Shown here: piece after piece, positions 1-10,000 of the stretch
Layout of the letters: each line of letters opens with the position of its first letter
How positions within the stretch are numbered: position 1 is the first letter of the stretch
Source of the DNA: Nymphalis io
Taxonomy: Eukaryota > Arthropoda > Insecta > Lepidoptera > Nymphalidae
Direction of reading: 5' to 3'
Length of the DNA: 64,000 nt
Assembly: GCF_905147045.1 (NCBI RefSeq)
Contig: NC_065892.1
Span: 12,247,501-12,311,500, forward strand
The notes under the pieces: generated by a model
What the model was told of the DNA's origin: nothing
Databases searched by the model: none
The model's input: only the letters and a program-made list of their open reading frames with translations
Position numbers and translations under genes: made by a program

Positions 1-43
1 GAAATACTAACCCTACACTTTATTCATTATAATCATTATTCAG

Positions 44-82
44 AGCGAAAGTACAAAAACCTACAATGAGGCTAACGCTTAG
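44..82 (+). CDS. candidate 3' terminal exon of an upstream gene (partial)
   Basis: A perfect branch-point sequence TACTAAC at 5-11, a pyrimidine-rich stretch and an AG at 42-43 look like a 3' splice site. One frame from there reads SESTKTYNEANA and stops with TAG at 80-82; AATAAA at 229-234 could be the poly(A) signal. A second frame is open further, from 45 to about 233, and is rich in hydrophobic residues, so the frame is undecided. The parent gene would lie to the left of the window. I do not recognise the product. The splice signals are seen; the exon is inferred. Confidence 0.28.
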   Translation, partial: SESTKTYNEANA

Positions 83-234
83 CCCGCTGAAAAGGAAGGA
101 CGCGTTTGACGATCGTTTTTATTTATATTTTTGTACCTTTATCTGTCTATTAGTTACTTTGTATTTAAATAATTTAATTATCATTCCTCTGCCTACCCGA
201 TTGTTTTGTTTTGGCATTTTGTTTTACGAATAAA

Positions 235-2059
235 ATTATAAGATCATGGCAGCATGTGTTATAATAATACAAACGTAACGAGTGCTTTTATATTAGGTTA
301 AGAGGTGTGTATTTTTAACTTTTAGAATATTTAACTTATTTATATTGTATTACGTGAATCATTATGAAATCATTTGCTTTGTATCAATTTAGTGTTATAG
401 TAGGTATTAATATTTAATATATTTGCTTTACGATTTGACATTAAATTATGGGCAGTTGTTTTATGCATGTTTCAAGAGCCTTCTTTACTTTTTTACTTGA
501 GTGCCTGTGCGTCTGGCGATAACCAGAAAAGTGAAATTCTTATATTTAAAACACATTTTCGAACCATTGAATGTGACCTTATTTGTGAATCAAGTACGTA
601 TAGAAATGTTCTGCTAATTTAGCTATTATAAAAAAAAGTTATAATTACGTTCATACGTTAAAAAGAAAGATTAATAAATTACATACATTTATAAGATAGA
701 GTATTTGCGAAAAAAATTCAGGCGCTTGGAAAGATTATAAAGTAGGCATATTATTGAAAATGAATAAAAACATACTGATGAATAGTTATTAATATATAAT
801 TAGGTTAAGAAAAAGTTTGTTTTAAAGATTAAACTATTGATATAGTTTATATTTTTTACGTGTACGTATTTATTGAATGGTAAATTTATTGGAACGTGAA
901 ATTATTTATAGGTAAAGAAGTTTTGAGAACAAAACTTATAAAAACTAAGCAATAATAGGCATTGAAGTCTATGTACATTGTAACGTAGGAGTGATGATTA
1001 TTAAATTAAAAACGAATGGTGCGATTTGTCGTCAGTCTTATGGAAATGCTTAACGTTTTAGCTCTCGCCAGAAATTGCCTAAATTTATTCTGATATTATT
1101 TTTTCATTGGTTAATGCCCATAACTTGCCATTATTAATTTTATATCAATTTTAACGTCCGTACGGTCACTTTTAGATGCATTGCGACGAGACATATCAGA
1201 AGAAATCACATGAACTGATCACAAAATATAACTTAAATTTTTGTATCTGATGAAAGTGTAAAGGATGTAACTCAAACATTTGTGGTGCTGAGACCGTGTA
1301 TGAAAACAAAATTTAAAATTAAAATTTTGAAGCTGAAAAAACAGTTTGAGTTAGATTTTGATTTGAAATGTATTCGAATTTTGTTTATTTTTAATTATAA
1401 AATAATAATTAAGCAAGTCGGATGTTTTATGATATTAACTCGTATTATTTTTTTTATATCAGCAGTAGGCATCTGTATGAATGCACGTTGGAAGGTTGTA
1501 TAACTGTTTTCGTAGATATTAATCCTTGTGGACATTAATTTTTATAAGGTAAATCATTTAGGCCACTAGAAACCTGTGATATACCATTAATTCACGAGTG
1601 CTTGACTGCTTGTTTGGTATGTGTCTTTCCTCAGTGTGCGAGTCGCCGACACGACGTTAAACTAAAAGTGAACGCAACAATGATTTTTAGAATAGTAATA
1701 ACGTGTGTCGTCGATTTTTTTAAAAATAATAGATATGCAAAAACCAAAAACGACCAGTATTTTTAAATGTTGTAACCAAAAAGATTTTTTTGTTTTTTAA
1801 GATTGTACGATGCATAATGAGTTTACCGATGCGGATAGTTCGAAAGTGTATCCTAACGCGAATTCTATGTTCGTTGCGTTTCAGTTACGACGAACTTATT
1901 TGTGTAATAATATTTTGTCTTCTGCCAAAACAAAAGAATGTGTCATGTAAATAGAACTACCATTATTTATTAATATAATAATTTAAAAAGACATTCAGTT
2001 GTTTTATTTATCGCTCAAAATATATACTTGAATTGTTCACATCGAAACAGGATGGAATT
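235..2059. other. AT-rich DNA, no gene recognised
   Basis: About 1.8 kb of AT-rich sequence without a convincing ORF, RNA gene or recognisable repeat. The 73-residue ORF at 1282-1503 is Lys/Ile-rich low-complexity sequence and is not supported. The stretch may be 3' flank or a long 3' UTR of the gene suggested at 44-82. Confidence 0.45.
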
Positions 2060-3640
2060 TCATATCGACAATATACCATAAAAAATAAAGCCATGCTGCT
2101 GACTCATTAGAAGAGGTCTTAGTAAGGGGAAAATCTTATCATATGTAATTTTTTTCGGATAATTTGGCGATTTGGAACACACAATTTGGAAATGGGTCTA
2201 TAATTTTGAATATTATGTTTGTCTCCAGATGTAAATATAGGAAATGCATAAGAACGTTTCCATAAATAAGGCATATCGCCGGATTTCAAAGACTTCTGAA
2301 ATAATAAAAATATTGGATAAGAAAGAGATTTACGACACGACTTTAAAAATATCTAAGGCAAACCATCAGGTCCATAGCCCTTATACACATCAAGCCGATT
2401 TCAAATAAGCCATAACTGTTTTAAGTGAGATATCAACAGACCCTATGCTGATACGGTTATAAGAAGTTATATTAGTACATGCGCTATACGAATTCGGTGG
2501 TTCAAAAATAGACTTAAAATAATTATTAAAGTTCATAGTATTGGGTATATTGTTAATGGTTTTCTTTGATTTGATAAAAGCCCAGAAAAAATTGCTATTG
2601 CATCTAATTTTCAATTCAGTCAGATATATATTTATCATAACATTCGACTTGTGCCCATTTTTGACGCTCCCTTAACAAACTGAATGTTTCGTAATATTAC
2701 TTCTTCTTTTGTCTTCTTGTCTTCCATTCTTCTTCATCATCTTTTGTCTTCCATTTTTGTATTCCATTTTATGGAATTTAAGTTTTTCAGCAATAATTTT
2801 AATTAAGGCTTTAGAGTACCAAAAAGGATGTTGATTGTCATATTTGACAGTTTTAGCCTTAATTAAAGAACCAGTCGTTAATACATTAAGTGATATATAC
2901 AAGGCTGGGTGATGAGGATCTTCATGTACTAAAGGGCAACTATAACATACCGAGCAATCACAGCTGCTAATTATTAAGTCGAGAAGTATATTGTTCAAAT
3001 TAGGAACGGAATTAAACTGCCTGAGATTTGTAAAATTTAAAAAATTATATAATGTACTAATCTAATCATTATCTTCGAAAAAGTTGCTAATATTCATAGA
3101 GTTACCTGAATATTCCCACAAGGCAGAGAAGATATTAAAATCACCCGTTATCGAAACATGGTCATTGGGTTGGCTAAGAATCTCATTGGAAATCAATTCA
3201 AAGAAATCAAAGCGCGCTTCACATTGACATTTGCCGTGAGGGAAATAACAACATTAAATATGTAACAATTTAGATAAAGGAACTGGCGAGAGGACAATGG
3301 AGACTTTAACTATATCGGCAGCCATGTTCACTGAGAGGATGGTGGAATGGAATTTGACTGACAGATTAGATTTCAATGCAATTAAGACGCCACCTCTCAT
3401 TTTATCTCCACGCAAGTTATAGTCCCGATCAGTTCTGTACACGTTATAGCTTAAAACAAACAATTCCGCATTAAAAATACCTTCATGCAGCCAAGTTTCA
3501 CTGAGGCAAATAATATCGCAAGAGTGATTAGTCTGAATTAACTTTCGGTAAAATATATTTGTTTTAGTTCGCAATCCACGCACATTTTGATAGAAAATAG
3601 AGAGACCTTTAGTCATAACTAAAGTAAGCATATCGTATTT
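2060..3640 (-). mobile_element. decayed non-LTR retrotransposon: endonuclease plus start of reverse transcriptase
   Basis: Read on the minus strand from 3640 downward, in several frames. The first part resembles an AP endonuclease: FYQNVRGLRTK near the start, then CLSETWL, and later ITGDFN near 3140-3170. The linker between endonuclease and RT follows at about 2998-2390 (WYSKALIKII, FWAFIKSKK). The start of a reverse transcriptase is seen from about 2390 to 2065 (GYGPDGLP, SGDMPYLWKRSYAFPIF, NYRPIS, QQHGF). Frameshifts and stops are frequent and the RT catalytic core is missing, so the copy is dead and 3'-truncated. The motifs fit the Jockey/CR1-like LINE group; the exact clade is uncertain. 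Confidence 0.8.
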
Positions 3641-3812
3641 TGCATTTTGTTATTTTTAAGTGTAAACATTCCAGCAATTCAATTAATTTTTGTTAATTCT
3701 GACTAATAATTTAACAAATAATTATATGTCTCATGATAAAGGCCCTTATTTAATTCATGTTTCGCGTTCATCTAGACCCTTCGGCGGCCACAACGATTCG
3801 AGCCATTAAACG

Positions 3813-4211
3813 ATGGTATTAAAAACATTGACAGAAATCGAATTTGCATCTGTTTCCGCTGCCAACAATTTTTTGTCAACCCCAATGCTGTCGTCAAACA
3901 GGTATAAAGCCTTAATTCCGACGTATAATATTACTAGAATGGGCTTAGTAAAAGGAGTCCCAGTGGACTGGACCATGGAAAAGTTTGTTAATTCGGTGGT
4001 TCTTCCTACTGGTTGTGGAGAAATTCTAAAAGCTCGGCGTCTTAATAGAAAACACATAGTGGACGGTGAAACGACATGGATTGAAACACAATCTGTCGTT
4101 ATGACATTTAGAGGTCAATTTTTATCTCAAAAAATATTTTCGTTTTACACTTCTCTTCCAATAGAAACATATCATTTACCTACCATACAATGTCTCAATT
4201 GTTGCAGGTAA
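3813..4211 (+). pseudogene. ORF1 (gag-like) remnant of the plus-strand LINE, 132 codons open
   Basis: This is the longest surviving open stretch of the LINE at 3740-6230. It encodes a nucleic-acid-binding ORF1 segment that ends at the first zinc-knuckle half (QCLNCCR). A TAA directly after it cuts off the rest of the knuckle array, which is still readable in other frames up to about 4360. The methionine used as start is internal; homologous sequence is visible upstream to about 3740. In life it would coat the element's RNA; here it is broken. Confidence 0.65.
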
Positions 4212-5811
4212 GGTCATACCAAGGCCCAATGCCGATCTAAGATTATGTGTTAATAATGCTCACACTTTTATTTCGCCGATAACTGTGTCATTAAAAGAGA
4301 CTGCATCCTGTCTATATTGCTCGGGTAACCATTTTGCAATCGACAAAGACTGTCCTGAATAATCTAGACAAAGATCAATTAAATCTGTTATGTCACAGGT
4401 GAATATATCGTTTTAAGAAGCATCATCTCAATTTCCTTCATTACAAAAATTGTATGCAAAAATTACCAAAATTCCTCAAGCTTCTTCCCTAACAAACGTC
4501 CATTCTTCCCACCTCCCACCTTCAACGCGATCTTATAATAAAATGACTTTTAAAAATTCTCGCCCTGACCTCATCTTCTCCAGGTTATGATAAAGTTTCC
4601 CATCAGGCATTTATTTCAAATGTTACTTCGTCTTCGGGCAATGGATGTGCTCTTCCTAGACCATCCTCAGACCCCTGTAATATTGATTCTCTTTTGTCTT
4701 TATTAATTTCTTTTATTACTCATTATAATACTAATTCAATACTATTCAACGTTGCACAAAAACTCCCCTTTATCTCTTCTTTTATAAATAATAATGGACA
4801 TCATCAAAACCCTTCAATGGAATTGCAAGTCTTGTTCAAGGTAAATCTGGGCTTATTCTTTTAATTAATAAATTTGATCCCGTTATTACAGCCCTTTCGG
4901 AAACTTGGTTAAAACTAACAGACAAATTTCGTATTCCAGGTTTTCTTGTTTAAGAGATGATAGACAAGAAGGCTAAGCTGGTAGTGCTATCTTTGTTAAT
5001 AGATCATTCCCATTTTCTCAAATTACCCTTCCTCCTCACAGCCCTCAACTAAATATTGTTGCTGTAAAATTTTGTAATATTTCATTTGTATCTATTTATA
5101 TTCCTCATCCTTCTCTCATTAAATCCATCATTAAAGATATTTTAATTCTGTCAAATATCTTTTATTCATTTTTGATGACCTTGTCCTTGTGATTTTAATA
5201 CTCACCACATTTTGTTTGGGATTGTCATTATACTGATGGTTTTGCTTCTGTATTTACTAGAGGTGTTCGATAAATCTAATTTTTGTTTCATTAATGACGG
5301 TTCTCCAACTCGGCGAGTATATCCTAATCAGAATCCTAAAAGTGCAGTAGAACTATCTTTTAGTTCTGCTTGCTTGGCTCCAATCTTATCTTGGAACACT
5401 CTTTGGAGTACATATGGCAGTGATCACTATCCCATTATAATGTCGATCACAAAAAAAAATACTTCGTTTCTTAGATCACAACCTCTTTTAAAATATATTT
5501 TAGATAGCTAGTTGAGATTTCTATCGTGTTTCAATTGATGATGAAATTCATAAATATCCCATTTTGAATCATGAGAATGTTTTGAAATGTTATGATCAGT
5601 TTGTTGATATTATACGCCTAGCTGCAGACTCACATATATAAAAAATATATCAAAAATTTCAAATATCAACGACGAACATCTCCCCCTGGTGGGTTGAAGA
5701 CTGTAACCTTGCAATCAAAAGACGTAATGCAGCTGACTCTATTTATCATACATGTCTCGATCGAACTTCATTCAATTTAAGAAAGTAGCTAGTAGTACTA
5801 AGACTGCTTAA

Positions 5812-6174
5812 TAATAATAATGTCCTCCAGACCGATTTCGGCTACGGCGTCCAATCTCAAGAGATTGGCCAACTACGCAGGAGATAATATAGTGCACAAG
5901 TATGTGCGCAAACACAGGTGCACTCTCTATTCCCTAACTCTCATAATCCAATGGGACGGCAATCCGACACGATCGGAAAGAGTTCAGGCGCAGGACCAAC
6001 GTCTTCACGTGCTTTCCGAGGCACGGGAGTGTACACACTTCCAGACTCCGGGCTGCTACTGAGAATTTTGTGATAGAATAACCCAATAACTTTATATTAG
6101 CCCGACCTGGGAATTGAACCCAGGACCTCCGGATCTGCGACCTTACATCAAGCCACTAGACCAACGAGGCAGAA
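5812..6174 (-). mobile_element. SINE family A, full-length copy with 12-bp target-site duplication
   Basis: On the minus strand the element begins near 6172 with a tRNA-like head: A box TGGTCTAGTGG and B box GGTTCAATTCC. A conserved body follows, and it ends in a (TTA)n tail at 5811-5820. The direct repeat AAGACTGCTTAA flanks it at 5800-5811 and 6175-6186, so both ends are defined. It sits in the ORF2 of the plus-strand LINE. The copy at 45163-45536 is its closest relative in the window. Confidence 0.88.
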
Positions 6175-6735
6175 AAGACTGCTTAAGAAAAATTTAAACC
6201 CATAATTTTTTTTCATAATTTAGATAATTTTTAGATTGTAATGTTGTTAATATTTTGAAGAAATTAAAAGATTTGTGTTGGTTGTATAATTGTATTTTTT
6301 GAGCAAAAGCACAGACATAGAATAAAAAAATACAATGATGTACCAAGATATTTAACTACACATTTATAAAACAGTAATAAAATACATTTATCCTAATAAA
6401 AATATTTTGTTTAATACTTGTATAATATTTAAAAAAATACACGTTAAGAATTATTTAATATTTATTATAAAAAATTATGTTAAATAATTTGTAAATCTGA
6501 AATTCAGTTATAAAAAAAATTATAAATTGAATTTATTTGAATTTTTCGCTAATCAAACAATTTAATACAAATAGATTTCTTTGTAACTACATTTATGTAA
6601 CAAAGCGCGCGATATTAAAATAAATTAAATACAATATGTACATAAATTAAATACAAAACTGTTACCAAAATAAACATAAATAATAGAAAAACATTTTTTT
6701 TTTTGGTCCCTTGTTGATTTCTATTGCATTGTTTC

Positions 6736-6741
6736 TTTATT
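6736..6741 (-). terminator. candidate PDSS2 poly(A) signal
   Basis: On the minus strand this reads AATAAA, about 155 bases past the PDSS2 stop codon. It is the first canonical signal I see after the stop; usage is inferred. Confidence 0.4.
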
Positions 6742-6840
6742 TACATTTAGCTGCAATACAAACAAAGTTAGCTTAATCTAAATACATTAAAGTTTACTTA
6801 AGAATATGACTTAATTTTACAGGTATAACAGACGCAGTGT

Positions 6841-6880
6841 CGACCGCTGTGCTCGCGCTGCAGCCGCTGAGTGCGCTGGA
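6841..6880 (-). repeat. partial tandem duplication of PDSS2 exon 7
   Basis: These 40 bases match 6979-7018 inside exon 7 at 39 of 40 positions (the only difference is C versus T at 6864/7002). It lies just past the PDSS2 stop, in the presumed 3' UTR. Translated in the corresponding frame it gives VQRTQRLQREHSGR against IQRTQQLQREHSGR in the true exon. Confidence 0.85.
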
Positions 6881-6895
6881 CGTGTGTGGAGCGGG

Positions 6896-7048
6896 CTAGG
6901 GGTTCATGGCGACGATGATGTTGGCGAGCGCGGTGCGCGCGTCGCAGTACGGGAAGCAGTCGAGCACCTCGCGCGCGCGACCGCTGTGCTCGCGCTGCAG
7001 CTGCTGAGTGCGCTGGATACCGTCGCCCGACAGCACCGCCTCGTACAG
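6896..7048 (-). CDS. Pdss2: PDSS2 exon 7 (terminal)
   Basis: Acceptor TTGCAG ends at 7049; the stop TAG is at 6898-6896. It encodes LYEAVLSGDGIQRTQQLQRE then ARTALANIIVAMNP, equivalent to the human C-terminus ARSALENIVFAVTRFS. A 40-bp piece is repeated downstream at 6841-6880. Confidence 0.93.
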   Translation of the reverse strand: MYEAVLSGDGIQRTQQLQREHSGRAREVLDCFPYCDARTALANIIVAMNP

Positions 7049-10000
7049 CTGCAATGGGTACGGATATACAATTAGGATATGTGCGAGGGCTGTTATAGTT
7101 TAGGTAATAATAATAATGTCTTAGCCGAATTTCATCTCTAGCAACCAATCTCGAGATTAGTTCTTAAGATTGGTTGCTGACAAAAAACACTACAGAGCAG
7201 CCATGTTAAGACATGTTTATTACAATGCCAAACATCTGACTCTGCGATCGGGACTATGGCACACGTTTACAATAAACTGAGTCGGTCCACTAGAAAACAC
7301 GGATAAATGGCGACGCGCAAAACAACCTTCAAACAATTACATAATATCGTGAACAAATACTCTTTAACAGCAATATAGTATCTTAGAATATCTTATTCCA
7401 CAAATGCAGCGTTATTATTAAAAGGATTTATCTCTCTCAGTTTCCCAATAGTTAAACAAGTCTCGAACACACTAGTATCTATCGCCCTACATTTTGGTCC
7501 TTCGAGCCGGAGAAAGTACCAGCCTGTGAATGTACCACTGCTGGGCCCAGACCTCCTCTCCTTTTCTGAGAAGTTTTGGAGCTTATTTCATTACGCTGCA
7601 CCAATGCGGGTTGGTGGAATACTCATGTGGAAGAATATAAGCAAATTCTACACATATCGGCTTCCTCACGATTTTTTCTTTCACCGTCAAGCACGAGGTG
7701 AATTATAAACACATTATATGATTTTGAACGGGTTTGAACCCACCATCATCGATTAAAATTCCTGCGTTCTTACCACTGGGCCACCTCGTCTTTTCTGTTT
7801 TATTTTACTCATAGTCAATGGATGTCAATATTACATACATTGGCCAATGCCAATTGCCATCCACTAATTTTTCAATAGATAAAACCCAAAGCTTTTTATA
7901 GGGTCTAGATATACATTTGCAGTGGTAACAATTAAATAATAATAATATATTACTATTCTTTGATTTCAGACAGAACTACATACTTGGATGTCATATCTTA
8001 CCGCGTGATAGTCGACATCATGTACGCTCTTCTTGCCGGCCTCTATGTAGGAGTACAACTCGGGCCGAGCCTCCAGAGTGAAGGCTAGCGGAGCGCCCAC
8101 TAAAGAGAAGCTGGCTGGCTCAGGTCCTGTGAACGCTTCGAGATCCAAGAACGCCTGCCATGCTAAAGCTAAATGACATCCGAAGAGGTAGCCCTGAAAA
8201 TAGTTCAACCATGTTTTAGTAATATTCATTTTAGTAGCATTTTATTAACTACAATATTATACTTTTTATATTTTTATAAAAAAACATAGTATGCATATAT
8301 ATAATATGCTTGCTAATAGCTCAAGTCACAGTGATAATACTATATACGAACTAGTATAACAACTAAACATGAACTTGGCAAAAGTGTCATATTATAAAAA
8401 TAGGAAGGACGTTGAAACTCGATATATTTAAGATCAAAATGAGGACAAATACACTTAGTGAAATAAAGCACTTAATACCGAGTTATAGGACGGTACCTGT
8501 GTCTGTAGAGCGGGATTGTGTCCGGCGAGCTTGAGCGCCGCCGAGCAGCTCTTGCCGAGCAGCGCGCCGGCCGCCAGCACGTGGCGCGCCGCCCACTCGC
8601 GCCGCGCCACGCCCGCCACGCCCGCCATGGGCAGCGGCGACAGGATGCAGTCCCATTCTACACATGTTCTTAATATTATATTTTGTGTATTTTCTTCGAT
8701 ATTCGATTTAATGTCTTCTATAAATTCGGTCTTTTTTATAAGACCTTTTACTCGTGACTTTTACTTAGCTACTGGCCCCCCCGGTTAGCGACGAAAAAAA
8801 TAAATCCACACGTACATAAAATAAAAATATTAAGTATTGTTATTATAAAAATAAATTTATTTTATTTGTTAATATTTTTTTAATTGTTACCGTCTTTTGA
8901 AATTAATACCAGAACAGTACATCATGCTTGATCATCTTTTCATATAAAATTTGGTATTCTAAGATAAATTTAATATATAATTTTGTTGTATTTTATAAAT
9001 TTAATCAACCAACTTAATATATTTCTGTAAATAATAAAAAATAATCAACGACTATTTATACATAAGAACTTGAATGACTTTAATGCTCTGCGTGAGTTCC
9101 AAAATATCAGATAATCGTTAACTTTCAACTAATTCGCAGTAAACAATGACGCAGTCTTTTGTGCGATTTTCTTATTTAACGACAAAACGATTTGTCCATA
9201 TTGAAACAAAAATAGTCAAAGCACTACGAGAAACGCAAACGCCGCAACGCGCTCTGACAAATCTCAAGGACTAGGCAACTACGCAGGAGTTACAATAGAG
9301 CAGAAATATGTGCGAAAAAACAGTGCATTTTATTCATTAATACTTGTATTCCAACATCTGGTCGGTTACTGGCAGCTTTGAGACCCAAAAATTGTATAAT
9401 ATTCTAGCCATACAAGCTGATGAAAATTTGCTATATGAACATAAAATAATTTGTCTGGCATCTAAAATCTACTTAATCAAATAACATACCACGGCAAAAC
9501 GATGTATTAGTAAGTAGTTAGGTAGTAAAAACTAAGGAAGACATTAGGTCTTATAACAAGTGAAAATTAGTCGCATTTGGTATATTTAATTATCATCCTT
9601 ACATTATAAATGCAATAATGAGTTTATTTCTTAGGCTTTTACGCCTTAGCTACTCAACCGATCATCTGAAATTTTGTATACACATCAGAGCTACACAAAA
9701 GGACATAGGCTACGTAACAACCCCTCAAAATTGAAGCCGCGGGCAAAAACTACACTACAAGAAGGTTCTTGATGTAAAGGATTATCATGCGCTAACTAAT
9801 TAAGTCCGTAACAGCCTGTGAATGTCCCACTGCTGGGCTAAAGGCCTCCTCTCCTCTTTTTGAGGAGAAGGTTTGGAGCTTATTCCACCACGCTGCTCCA
9901 ATGCGGGTTGGTAGAATTCACATGTGTCAGAATTTCAGTGAAATTAGACACATGCAGGTTTCCTCACGATGTTTTCCTTCACCGTAAAGCACGAGATGAA

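Larger units (their letters stand above)
3740..6230 (+). mobile_element. decayed non-LTR retrotransposon: ORF1 plus ORF2 endonuclease, interrupted by a SINE
   Basis: ORF1 starts near 3740 and runs to about 4590. It ends in gag-like CCHC zinc knuckles (CLNCCR at 4190-4206, then a frame change, then GHTKAQCR-like, CLYCSGNHFAIDKDCP-like). ORF2 endonuclease traces begin near 4791 (LQWNCKS, ITALSETWLK) and continue through broken frames to SPWWVEDCNLAIKRRN at 5685-5735. A family A SINE occupies 5812-6174; the ORF2 trace resumes after it for a few codons. No reverse transcriptase core follows. It is distinct from, and opposite in orientation to, the fragment at 2060-3640. Confidence 0.8.
6187..6895. 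other. AT-rich 3' flank of PDSS2
   Basis: Apart from a few codons of LINE remnant (to about 6230), the PDSS2 poly(A) candidate and the exon-7 duplication, this stretch is AT-rich with no supported gene. Confidence 0.5.

Noticed and set aside
2084..2089. AATAAA on the plus strand, candidate poly(A) signal of a gene ending near 2090
   Set aside because: It falls within readable minus-strand reverse transcriptase sequence (QQHGF region), so it is explained by the LINE fragment.
6798..7148. 116-codon minus-strand ORF over PDSS2 exon 7
   Set aside because: Different frame from the conserved PDSS2 exon 7; Arg-rich composition comes from the shifted GC-rich frame.
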